This document shows, piece by piece, positions 1 through 6,081 of a stretch of 6,612 nucleotides of DNA. This DNA is from Azoarcus sp. GTDB lineage: Bacteria > Pseudomonadota > Gammaproteobacteria > Burkholderiales > Rhodocyclaceae. The notes below the pieces were generated by a model that searched no databases, had not been told where the DNA came from, and was given only the letters and a program-made list of their open reading frames with translations. The DNA is taken from contig JAITCV010000120.1 in assembly GCA_031282905.1 (NCBI GenBank), positions 1 through 6,612 of the forward strand, in the 5' to 3' direction. The position numbers and the translations under genes were made by a program. Every line of letters starts with the position of its first letter. Positions within the stretch are counted from its first letter, which is position 1.

Positions 1-41
1 ATCGACAGCCCTCGCTGAAACTGCACCCCGTTTATCGCCAT
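1..41 (-). CDS. IS1595-family transposase, N-terminal fragment (cut by window edge)
   Basis: Only 13 full codons are visible, reading MAINGVQFQRGLS from an ATG at 41. The start is well supported: a run of A residues and then GGAGGAGGAG lies directly upstream, a strong ribosome binding site. From memory, IS1595-family transposases commonly begin with this kind of sequence (M-A-x-N-x-V-Q-F-Q-x-G-L-S), followed by a zinc-ribbon region and a DDE-type catalytic domain, but those parts lie outside the window. The family call therefore rests on a short match and is an inference. The gene runs the same way as the chemotaxis genes. The terminal inverted repeat of the element should lie upstream of the start, somewhere beyond position 41, but I could not recognise it. 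Whether the gene is intact or broken cannot be told. Confidence 0.6.
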   Translation of the reverse strand, partial: MAINGVQFQRGLS

Positions 42-103
42 CTCCTCCTCCTTTTTTAGGCCTCACCTATATCTCTGCCATCTTAGCGGAAGTTCGTTGC
101 TAA

Positions 104-418
104 TCAAGAGACTCTTTTAGCAGAGTTGTCTTTTCTTGTAATTCCAGAATATGAGATATTCGCATCCGTTAACATATAAGTAAGAGCATGTTTGCCAGGA
201 AATGATGTTTCATATAGTTTTTGCGCGGCTTCTTCGACGGTGAAAAGCCGTTTCTTCATGCGTGCCGTCCTCCGTATCACTCTGTACTGAAGCTCTTCCC
301 GTAGGAGTTTACGAAATTCCGGATCGTGTGGGTCCTGTTCGAGCTTTTGCTCAAGCTCTACAATGCCTGTCTCGGTGTCACCGCCCCCATTTTTCCAGCA
401 GACATCCTTTAGTGACAC
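104..418 (-). CDS. small protein of unknown function (two candidate starts)
   Basis: I do not recognise this protein. The long form begins at a GTG at 418, with a GAGG repeated upstream (AGAGGTAGAGGT), and gives 104 residues. Its first half is charged and probably helical (ELEQKLEQDPHDPEFRKLL), followed by an Arg-rich stretch (RVIRRTARMKKR). A second start, the ATG at 259, has GGAGG nine bases upstream and would give only the last 51 residues, beginning MKKRLFTVEEAAQKL. The phrase FTVEEAAQKL resembles the opening helices of some helix-turn-helix domains, but the rest shows no clear fold, signal peptide or membrane segment. The gene sits in AT-rich DNA between cheA and a transposase start and is unlikely to belong to the chemotaxis operon. 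It may be mobile-element cargo or a decayed fragment. The coding call rests on an open frame with good ribosome binding sites. Confidence 0.5.
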   Translation of the reverse strand: MSLKDVCWKNGGGDTETGIVELEQKLEQDPHDPEFRKLLREELQYRVIRRTARMKKRLFTVEEAAQKLYETSFPGKHALTYMLTDANISYSGITRKDNSAKRVS

Positions 419-520
419 ATACCTCTACCTCTTTGAATATCTTTCAGAAATCGTTGAATTTAGTTTTGCACATAATCAATTCTTGGATCAAGTACGTTTA
501 TGACTTGTAACACATCCATT

Positions 521-542
521 CCCCCGCCATGCTTGACGGGGG
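521..542. repeat. GC-rich stem-loop, possible IS200/IS605-type end remnant
   Basis: On the plus strand CCCCCGCC (521-528), loop ATGCTT, then GACGGGGG (535-542). On the minus strand the arms pair over 8 bp with one T-G wobble; on the plus strand the same position is a C-A mismatch. No T-tract follows on either strand, so it is not a classic Rho-independent terminator. It is followed at 557-565 by TTGATTCAA. Subterminal hairpins of this look, near a TTCAA-type end, are typical of the right ends of IS200/IS605-type elements, but no tnpA or tnpB is visible, so the assignment is tentative. Confidence 0.35.
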
Positions 543-579
543 GGCTAAGGCTTCCATTGATTCAATTGACTACGGCTCG

Positions 580-605
580 CTGAAAACCCTGAACGGGGGT
601 TTCAG
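580..605 (-). terminator. stem-loop overlapping the cheA stop codon, weak terminator candidate
   Basis: Plus-strand CTGAAAACCC (580-589) can pair with GGGTTTCAG (597-605) around a 7-base loop, with one bulged A. An alternative register, CCTGAA (588-593) with TTCAGG (601-606), is mutually exclusive with it. The cheA stop codon (604-602) lies in the 5' arm of the transcript. In the transcript the 3' arm contains four U residues, but no U-run follows the stem. It could mark the end of the operon or stabilise the 3' end of the mRNA. It is a weak terminator by sequence. Confidence 0.3.
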
Positions 606-2596
606 GCGGCGAGTTCGAGCGCTTTCGTGTATTGCTTCGCGCCCTGGCTCTGGTCGACATGATTGTTCAGGTCGGCCAGCAGTTCCTTCATGTCGAGGAT
701 CAGGACGATCTGTCCGTTCGACAGCGTGGTCACCCCGGCGACGCCGCGCGGTCGGAAATCGTCAAGCGATTTGATCACCGCGTCGTCACGCCCGGCGAAA
801 CTGTCGACTGAAAGAATGAAACTGCGTTCCGAGCTTTGCATCAGTACGCCGTATTCCGGTGTGCACACCTGCGGCCAGCTCAAAAGACGCGACAGGGCGA
901 CGACGGGCAGGACTTCGCCGCGCACGACCAGGGTTTCCTTGCCGCCCACTTCCTGCATCTTTTCCTTCTCGATGGGCAGGATCTCGCGCACCATCGAGAG
1001 CGGCAGAGCGAACGGCTGGTCGCCGAGGAGGACCAGGAGCACCGGCAGGATCGCCAGCGTCAGCGGCAGCGAGATGATGAATACCGATCCCTTGCCCGGC
1101 TCGGAACGGATCTCGATGGAGCCGTTGAGCTTCTGGATGTTGGTCTTGACGACATCCATGCCGACGCCTCGCCCCGACACCGCCGAGGCTTGGGTCATCG
1201 TCGAGAATCCGGGCAGGAAGATCAGGTTCAGGCTTTGCCGATCGTCCAGCATGTTGGCGTCTTCTTCCCGGATCAGCCCTTTTTCGATCGCCTTGGCGCG
1301 GATGTACTCGGGATTCATTCCGCGCCCGTCGTCGGCGATCATCAGCACGATGTGATCGCCTTCCTGGCGCGCTTCCATGCGCACGAAGCTCTTGGCCGGC
1401 TTGCCCGCGGCCTGCCGTTCCTCCGGCGACTCGACGCCGTGGTCTACCGCATTGCGCACCAGGTGTATCAAGGGGTCGGCAAGGTCTTCGATCATCGTCT
1501 TGTCGACTTCGGTTTCTTCACCGATGAGGACCAGTTCGACGTCCTTGCCCAGTTGACGCGCCAGGTCGCGGGCGATCCGCGGGTATTTCTGGAACAGCCG
1601 GCCGATCGGCTGCATCCGCGTCTTCATGACCGAGTTCTGCAGGTCGGAGACCAGGAGGTCGAGCTGGCTCACGGCCTGATCGAGTTCGTGCAGCGTCTCG
1701 GCGTCGTTCCGTCCCGCCAGGATGTCGGCGCGCAGACTGGTCAGGCGGTTTTTCGTCAGTCCGATCTCGCCGGAGAGGTTCAAGACCTGATCCAGGCGCG
1801 CCGTGTCGACGCGAATGGTCGATTCGCGGGCGGCGAGTTTTTCTTCCGCGCGCCGCCCCGTGTTGGCGCCGGAGGCGACGAAACCGGGCTTGTCGGTGGC
1901 ACGCCGACCTTCCGGCGGGAAGTTCGGCGCCATTTCGCCCTCGGACGTGAGCTCGCCACTTCGTGCCGATACGACCGCGCCGCCCGTCTGTCTGGTCTCC
2001 GCGCTCGGCGGGGCCGACGGTGGTGGCGGCGGCGGCACGGCATTCGCCTGCCCGGTCACGGCGGCGTGCAGCGCCCGCCAGTCCGGCTCGGATTCGGACG
2101 GCGCGGGAGCGGCGGGGGCGCTTTCCACCGGCGCGGGAGCGAGAGCAGGAGCTGTAGTAGCGGCGGGAGTAGCGGGAGTGGAAGTCATGGGAGCTTCGAC
2201 CGTTTTTTCATTCAAGGCGGCACGCAGGGCATCGGTCACTTCGTCCGGCGCGGAACGCGGCTGCATGCCTTGGGAGAGTTTACCGAACATCGAGCGGACG
2301 CTCTGCGTCGCCGCCATGATGGTGTCCATCAGTTCGGGCGTCAGGGTCATCTCGGCGTTCCTGAGCTTGTCGAACAGGCTTTCCGTCAGGTGGCACAGCT
2401 TCACCAGTTCCGTCGCGTTCAGGAAGCCGGCTCCGCCCTTGATGGTATGAAAACCCCGGAAGATGTCGTTCAACAAGCGATGGTCACCCGGATCTTTCTC
2501 CAGATCGACGAGTTTGTTGTCCACATCCGAGAGCAGTTCGCTCGCTTCTTGCAGGAAATCCTGCAACAGGTCTTCCATTCCAGAAAAATCGCTCAT
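602..2596 (-). CDS. cheA: CheA chemotaxis histidine kinase
   Basis: CheA autophosphorylates in response to receptor state and passes phosphate to CheY and CheB in the cytoplasmic receptor array. The 664-residue protein shows an HPt domain with phospho-accepting His50 (FRGFHTIKGGAGF), dimerisation region P3 near 260-330, then the HATPase domain: N box with H378/N382/D385/H386 (HLVRNAVDHG), G1 box DDGRGM 422-427, F box near 460-466 (LPGFST) and G2 box GRGVGMDVV 475-483. A CheW-like P5 domain follows from about 510. Length is close to the 654 residues of E. coli CheA, but residues about 131-258 are an Ala/Pro-rich linker (six prolines at 188-193) with no recognisable P2 CheY-binding domain. The ATG at 2596 has AGGAG seven bases upstream, overlapping the cheZ stop, so translation is probably coupled. 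It is the last chemotaxis gene of the operon. Confidence 0.97.
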   Translation of the reverse strand: MSDFSGMEDLLQDFLQEASELLSDVDNKLVDLEKDPGDHRLLNDIFRGFHTIKGGAGFLNATELVKLCHLTESLFDKLRNAEMTLTPELMDTIMAATQSVRSMFGKLSQGMQPRSAPDEVTDALRAALNEKTVEAPMTSTPATPAATTAPALAPAPVESAPAAPAPSESEPDWRALHAAVTGQANAVPPPPPPSAPPSAETRQTGGAVVSARSGELTSEGEMAPNFPPEGRRATDKPGFVASGANTGRRAEEKLAARESTIRVDTARLDQVLNLSGEIGLTKNRLTSLRADILAGRNDAETLHELDQAVSQLDLLVSDLQNSVMKTRMQPIGRLFQKYPRIARDLARQLGKDVELVLIGEETEVDKTMIEDLADPLIHLVRNAVDHGVESPEERQAAGKPAKSFVRMEARQEGDHIVLMIADDGRGMNPEYIRAKAIEKGLIREEDANMLDDRQSLNLIFLPGFSTMTQASAVSGRGVGMDVVKTNIQKLNGSIEIRSEPGKGSVFIISLPLTLAILPVLLVLLGDQPFALPLSMVREILPIEKEKMQEVGGKETLVVRGEVLPVVALSRLLSWPQVCTPEYGVLMQSSERSFILSVDSFAGRDDAVIKSLDDFRPRGVAGVTTLSNGQIVLILDMKELLADLNNHVDQSQGAKQYTKALELAA

Positions 2597-2606
2597 GAAA
2601 ACTCTC

Positions 2607-3515
2607 CTAGAAGCCCAAACTGTCGAGCAGGTCGTCGACCTGCTGCTGGCTCACCACGACGTCCGTTCGTCCTTCTCCATTGATGACGGGGCCATTGAGC
2701 AGGGTCTTGACCGATTCATCATGCTTTTTCTCTCCGGGAATCGTGTCGATGAGGATGCTCATCAGCTGTGTTTCGAGACCCTGGGCAAGCGACACGATCT
2801 TCTTGATGACTTGCCCGGTGAGATCCTGGAAATCCTGGGCCATCATGATTTCGAGTAATTGCTTCTTGGTCGCGGCGGTTCGTCGCGGGATGCCGGTCTT
2901 GAGAAAGGCCCGGGTCTCGCCAGCCAGCCGCTTGAAGTCCTCGACCCCTATCTGGTTGGCGTACAGCTTGTCCCAACTCGCGGCCAGCACGGCGGCGCCC
3001 GCTTCGATCTCTTCCTGCAAGGGATTGGCTACGTCGGTGGCGTTCAGTACCTTGCACGCCGCTTGCTCCGTCAGGTCCGAGATGTATCTCAAGCGGTCGC
3101 GCGCGTCGGGAATCGCGCTGACCGTTTCTTCCAGGAGCTTGTCGTAACCCAGCGCGCCCAAGGTGTCGTGCAACTGCCGGGCCATCTGACCGACCTGGGT
3201 GAACACCTTGGCCTGCGTCGTCGGCCATTCCACACTGGCGCCCGCGGGCGTCTCATCCGTACCCATTCCGCCGCCCGTGTCCGGCGCGCTCCTGCCACTT
3301 GAGGCGGCGTTGTCGAACAGCGCCTGGAGATCCTGGGAATCTTCGGTCAAATCGTCGGTTTCCTGCGCCTGCTTCATCAGCGACGGTTTGTTTTCGTCGG
3401 CTGGTGGGAATGTGGAGGTGGGAGGAGGTGGCGCGTGCGCCGCCACTTCTCCCACGATGCTGTCGAACAGGGCTTCGAGGTCGGGCGAATCGCCTGAAGA
3501 AGTCGTGTCGTTCAT
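2607..3515 (-). CDS. cheZ: CheZ, CheY-phosphate phosphatase
   Basis: CheZ speeds dephosphorylation of CheY-P and so ends motor signals. The core matches the family: AIPDARDRL 134-142, then MMAQDFQDLTGQ, where D231 and Q235 correspond to E. coli D143 and catalytic Q147, and the C-terminal CheY-binding tail SQQQVDDLLDSLGF (289-302). At 302 residues it is much longer than E. coli CheZ because of an N-terminal extension of about 95 residues. That extension is Pro/Ser-rich and carries two similar short motifs, PDLEALFDS (11-19) and QDLQALFDN (61-69). I chose the ATG at 3515, one base after the cheY stop. An in-frame upstream ATG at 3560 would add 15 residues lying entirely inside cheY and gives no family-like sequence. 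The tight junction suggests coupled translation with cheY. The TAG stop at 2609-2607 overlaps the cheA ribosome binding site. Confidence 0.95.
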   Translation of the reverse strand: MNDTTSSGDSPDLEALFDSIVGEVAAHAPPPPTSTFPPADENKPSLMKQAQETDDLTEDSQDLQALFDNAASSGRSAPDTGGGMGTDETPAGASVEWPTTQAKVFTQVGQMARQLHDTLGALGYDKLLEETVSAIPDARDRLRYISDLTEQAACKVLNATDVANPLQEEIEAGAAVLAASWDKLYANQIGVEDFKRLAGETRAFLKTGIPRRTAATKKQLLEIMMAQDFQDLTGQVIKKIVSLAQGLETQLMSILIDTIPGEKKHDESVKTLLNGPVINGEGRTDVVVSQQQVDDLLDSLGF

Positions 3516-3516
3516 G

Positions 3517-3906
3517 TCAGACACCCATCTTGTCAAAAATCTTCTGCAACTTTTCCGCAAGCGTGGCGGCGGTGAACGGTTTCACGATATAGCCGCTGGC
3601 TCCCGCCTGAGCGGCCGCGATGATGTTTTCCTTTTTGGCCTCGGCGGTGATCATCAACACCGGCAAATGCTTGAGCGCCGGGTTGGCTCGAATGGCTTGC
3701 AACATCTGCAAGCCGTCCATGTTGGGCATGTTCCAGTCCGTAACCACGAACTGGAAATTGCCTCCCTGCAATTTCTGTAATCCAATGGCACCGTCCTCGG
3801 CTTCATCAACGTTGGAGAATCCCAACTCCTTGAGAAGATTCCTGACGATTCGGCGCATGGTCGAAAAATCGTCGACCACCAAGATTTTCATTCTCGGATC
3901 AGCCAT
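3517..3906 (-). CDS. cheY: CheY chemotaxis response regulator
   Basis: CheY is the single-domain receiver that, once phosphorylated by CheA, binds the flagellar switch protein FliM. The 129-residue protein keeps every signature residue at its E. coli position: acidic pocket D12 and D13, phospho-acceptor D57 (VVTDWNMPNMDG), T87, Y106 and K109 (VKPF). It has no output domain. The ATG at 3906 has GGAG ten bases upstream, within the 23-bp gap after the second cheV. The stop is separated from the cheZ start by one base. Adjacent cheZ and cheA make the motor-regulating role secure and argue against a stand-alone receiver with another job. Confidence 0.97.
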   Translation of the reverse strand: MADPRMKILVVDDFSTMRRIVRNLLKELGFSNVDEAEDGAIGLQKLQGGNFQFVVTDWNMPNMDGLQMLQAIRANPALKHLPVLMITAEAKKENIIAAAQAGASGYIVKPFTAATLAEKLQKIFDKMGV

Positions 3907-3929
3907 CGTTCATCTACTCCAGAGACTCT

Positions 3930-4871
3930 TTATCGCTCAAGCAGGGGACGCAAAGTGTCCGCCAATACTTCCGAATCGAATTTCGCCACGTAGGCATCGA
4001 CGCCGACGGCCTGACCCATGGCGCGATTCGCCGCCGACGACAGGGAGGACTGCATGACCACGGGGATGCCGTTGAAACGTTTGTCCGCCTTGATGGACTT
4101 GGTCAGGACATAACCGTCCATTTCCGGCATTTCGGCGTCGACCAGGATCAGGCGCACTTCGTCGCGCAGATCGATGCCGTTCTGGTGCGTGTGCGCGGCG
4201 AGCCCCTGGAGCCGCGTCCAGGCCTCGGCTCCGTTGGTCGCGTGTTTGTGCTTGACGTGCAGCTTGTCCAATACTTCGGCGATCTTCTTGCGGGCGACCG
4301 CCGAATCGTCTACGAAAAAGACGCTGACGTCCTCCGAGACCTGGGCCGGAGCCACGTCCACGATCACCGCTTCGCCGAAGGCGTTGGCCAGTATCTGCTC
4401 GACGTCCAGGAGGGAAACCAGGGTGCCGTTGTCCAGTTCGGTAATCGCCGTGATCAATCCCTGGTTCGAGGAAAGAATGTTTTCCGGCGTCTTGACCCTG
4501 TCCCAATCGACACTGATGATCCGATCGACTTCATGCACCAGGAAACCGAGCGTTCTCTTGGAATACTCGGCGACCATCATGGTCTTGCCCTGCTCCGCCT
4601 GTTTACCCTGATCGAGAAAACTGACCAGGGACAATACGGGGATGACGTTTCCGCGCAGGGACACCAGTCCCTCGACGCCCTTGGGCATGTTGGGCGTTTT
4701 GGTGATGTGCGGCGTGCGTCCCACTTCACGAACCTTGAACACATTGATCCCGAAGGTTTCCCGCGTACCCAGCGAGAACAGCAGGATTTCCATCTTGTTG
4801 GAACCCGCCAGCTGTGTTCTGGCATCAACGCTATCGAGCAGGGCCTTTTTCTCGACCAGTTCCGTTGCCAT
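3930..4871 (-). CDS. cheV: CheV coupling protein, second copy (CheW-receiver fusion)
   Basis: CheV joins a CheW-like coupling domain to a receiver domain. It can link receptors to CheA and is thought to tune coupling or act as a phosphate sink. In this 313-residue protein the CheW-like domain spans about 20-165 (ETFGINVFKVREV, GLVSLRGNVIPVL), and the receiver about 180-313 has D188/D189, phospho-acceptor D245 (LVDAEMPEMDG), S275/S276 and K297. I chose the ATG at 4871, which has GGAG eight bases upstream. A GTG three codons earlier (4880) begins inside that same GGAG and is a poor start. The gene lies 28 bp after the first cheV and 23 bp before cheY. It lacks the six-residue insert NANNGR seen early in the first copy, and the CheW-domain surfaces differ, so the two are clearly diverged paralogues. 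Confidence 0.94.
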   Translation of the reverse strand: MATELVEKKALLDSVDARTQLAGSNKMEILLFSLGTRETFGINVFKVREVGRTPHITKTPNMPKGVEGLVSLRGNVIPVLSLVSFLDQGKQAEQGKTMMVAEYSKRTLGFLVHEVDRIISVDWDRVKTPENILSSNQGLITAITELDNGTLVSLLDVEQILANAFGEAVIVDVAPAQVSEDVSVFFVDDSAVARKKIAEVLDKLHVKHKHATNGAEAWTRLQGLAAHTHQNGIDLRDEVRLILVDAEMPEMDGYVLTKSIKADKRFNGIPVVMQSSLSSAANRAMGQAVGVDAYVAKFDSEVLADTLRPLLER

Positions 4872-4899
4872 CAAACTCACTCCACTGAATGGTTGAATC

Positions 4900-5871
4900 T
4901 CATTCGCCCAAATGGGAGGACGAACCTGTCCCCAACAGGCGCCGCGTCAGGATTTCCGCCAGCTTCTGCGGTTCGAACTTGGGAACGTATTCATCGACGC
5001 CCACGGACTTGCCCAGTTGCTGGTTGGACATTCCGGACAAGGACGAGTGCATGATCACTGGAATGCCTATGAAACGGGCGTCGGTCTTGATTCTTTTCGT
5101 CAGCAGATAGCCATCCATTTCGGGCATTTCGATGTCGGTCAGCACCAGGCTCACCAGTTTCGAAACCTCTTGTCCCGAGGTCTCGGCATAGGTGGCGACC
5201 CTTTGGAGTTCTTCCCAGGCGGCGCGCCCGTTGATCGCCTCGAAATATTTCACGTGCATCGCCTCCAGCGTGCGCATGATCTGCTTGCGCGCGACCACCG
5301 AATCGTCGGCGAAAAACACCGTCAGCGATGGGTTGTTCAGCGGTTTGATGTCGCGGTAGACGATCTCGTCGTCGTACTTGGTGGTCGCCGACAGGATCTT
5401 CTCCACGTCCATCATCATCACCAGACGGCCGTCCGGCAGTTCCGTCACCGCCGTCACCAAGCCTCCCATTTCCGCCGTCACCATTTCCGGCGGCACCTTC
5501 ATCTGGCTCCAGTCGAGGCGCAGGATGGTATCCACTCCTTCGACCAGGAAACCCTGCGTGTGTCCGGCGTATTCGGTAACGATCATGATCGAGCGCGGCG
5601 AATCGGTCGCCACGCCGGTGTACTTCGCCAGATCGACCACGGGAACCAGCGCGCCGCGCAAACTCACCATCCCCTCCACCGCGGACGGCATTTCCGGCGC
5701 GGCGGTGATGGGCGGAGTACGCATGACCTCGCGCACCTTGAAGACATTGATCCCGAAAGTTTCACGCCGTCCGTTGTTGGCGTTGGTGCCAAGCGTGAAC
5801 AGCAGGATTTCCAGCTTGTTCGTACCCGCCAATTTGGTACGCGCATCAATACTTTTCAGCAGATCTGACAT
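4900..5871 (-). CDS. cheV: CheV coupling protein, first copy (CheW-receiver fusion)
   Basis: This is a 323-residue CheW-receiver fusion, expected to couple receptors to CheA and to be modulated by phosphorylation. The CheW-like part spans about 15-160 (ETFGINVFKVREVM, GMVSLRGALVPVVDL). The receiver, about 182-315, has D189/D190, phospho-acceptor D246 (LTDIEMPEMDG), S276/S277 and K298. The C-terminus ends in a short Ser-rich tail (GTGSSSHLGE). An insert NANNGR at 30-35 precedes the conserved RETFGINVFK block and is absent from the downstream copy. The ATG at 5871 follows AGGGG with a seven-base spacer. It is the first gene after a 210-bp gap and so probably the promoter-proximal gene of the cheV-cheV-cheY-cheZ-cheA operon. 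Conserved receiver residues suggest it is phosphorylatable. Its exact role relative to CheW is inferred. Confidence 0.95.
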   Translation of the reverse strand: MSDLLKSIDARTKLAGTNKLEILLFTLGTNANNGRRETFGINVFKVREVMRTPPITAAPEMPSAVEGMVSLRGALVPVVDLAKYTGVATDSPRSIMIVTEYAGHTQGFLVEGVDTILRLDWSQMKVPPEMVTAEMGGLVTAVTELPDGRLVMMMDVEKILSATTKYDDEIVYRDIKPLNNPSLTVFFADDSVVARKQIMRTLEAMHVKYFEAINGRAAWEELQRVATYAETSGQEVSKLVSLVLTDIEMPEMDGYLLTKRIKTDARFIGIPVIMHSSLSGMSNQQLGKSVGVDEYVPKFEPQKLAEILTRRLLGTGSSSHLGE

Positions 5872-5941
5872 TCATGATCCCCTTTTTCGGCCCAACAGCA
5901 TGCAAACCATCACATCCATTCTAGTTCATTTTTCCCGCCAA

Positions 5942-5957
5942 GGCAGCCGCGGCGCCA
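5942..5957 (-). promoter_or_regulatory. candidate sigma-54-like promoter upstream of cheV
   Basis: On the minus strand the gap before cheV contains TGGCGCCGCGGCTGCC. It has the invariant GG and GC dinucleotides of a -24/-12 promoter at the correct spacing and matches much of the TGGCACG-N4-TTGC consensus (5 of 7 and 3 of 4). Transcription would start near 5931, giving a leader of about 60 bases before the ATG. Sigma-54 control of motility genes is known in several gammaproteobacteria. The surrounding DNA is very GC-rich, so a chance match is possible. Confidence 0.25.
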
Positions 5958-6013
5958 TCCTGCCGCGCCATTCGCGCCCCGACGGCCCATGAAACGGACT
6001 CAATCGACCATTC

Positions 6014-6041
6014 ATACTATTTTCTCGATAAGAAAAAGCAA
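6014..6041 (-). promoter_or_regulatory. weak sigma-70-like promoter candidate upstream of cheV
   Basis: On the minus strand TTGCTT (6041-6036) and TAGTAT (6019-6014) are separated by 16 bases in the only AT-rich part of the cheB-cheV gap. The -35 matches 3 of 6 and the -10 matches 4 of 6 of the consensus, so this is weak. It would give a leader of about 135 bases. It is an alternative to the sigma-54-like site. Confidence 0.2.
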
Positions 6042-6081
6042 AGAAGCGATGATGTTCCCGATATACGCGAAAGAGGCGTCA

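Larger units (their letters stand above)
42..579. other. AT-rich accessory patch downstream of cheA
   Basis: This stretch separates the end of cheA from the transposase start and has a base composition unlike the chemotaxis genes. Hand counts give 20 G+C of 60 at 121-180 and 18 of 60 at 421-480, against 44 of 60 at 1381-1440 inside cheA. It contains one plausible small gene on the minus strand and a GC-rich stem-loop near 521-542. The subregion 42-103 shows only the ribosome binding site of the transposase. The subregion 421-520 shows no convincing promoter. Composition and the adjacent transposase suggest acquired DNA, but no insertion-sequence ends or target duplications could be confirmed. 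Confidence 0.5.

Noticed and set aside
262..510. Plus-strand 82-codon frame across the AT-rich patch
   Set aside because: It is antisense to the better supported minus-strand frame, has no ribosome site that I could see, and does not resemble the end of a TnpB.
460..519. A 19-codon minus-strand frame MDVLQVINVLDPRIDYVQN
   Set aside because: It is very short, the upstream G-run sits too close to the ATG, and that G-run is explained by the stem-loop at 521-542.
2035..2190. Purine-rich GGAG/GGCGGGAG repeats on the plus strand
   Set aside because: They are codons for the Ala/Pro-rich linker of CheA read from the other strand, with no array-like spacing.
836..2683. A 615-codon open frame on the plus strand opposite cheA
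   Set aside because: It mirrors GC-rich codon bias on the opposite strand of a clear cheA. Its product is rich in His, Arg, Gln and Asp with no domain logic, and it has no supporting ribosome site.
3516..3560. Upstream ATG extending CheZ by 15 residues
   Set aside because: The extension lies wholly inside the 3' end of cheY and gives MRKSCRRFLTRWVSD, unlike CheZ. The ATG at 3515 directly after the cheY stop is the natural start.
4872..4880. GTG at 4880 as the start of the second cheV
   Set aside because: The GTG begins within the GGAG that serves the ATG at 4871, so it would have no properly spaced ribosome site.
4912..5868. A 318-codon open frame on the plus strand opposite the first cheV
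   Set aside because: It is the antisense shadow of a conserved gene. The product is a His/Arg-rich sequence with no recognisable fold.
5888..5918. FliA (sigma-28)-like site with GCCGAAAA just before cheV
   Set aside because: The -10-like part is good, but the -35 match is poor, the spacer is 12 rather than 11, and transcription would begin almost at the start codon.
5912..5990. A 26-codon minus-strand frame in the cheB-cheV gap
   Set aside because: It has no ribosome site, its product is Gly/Arg-rich and low in complexity, and it looks like GC-rich chance coding.
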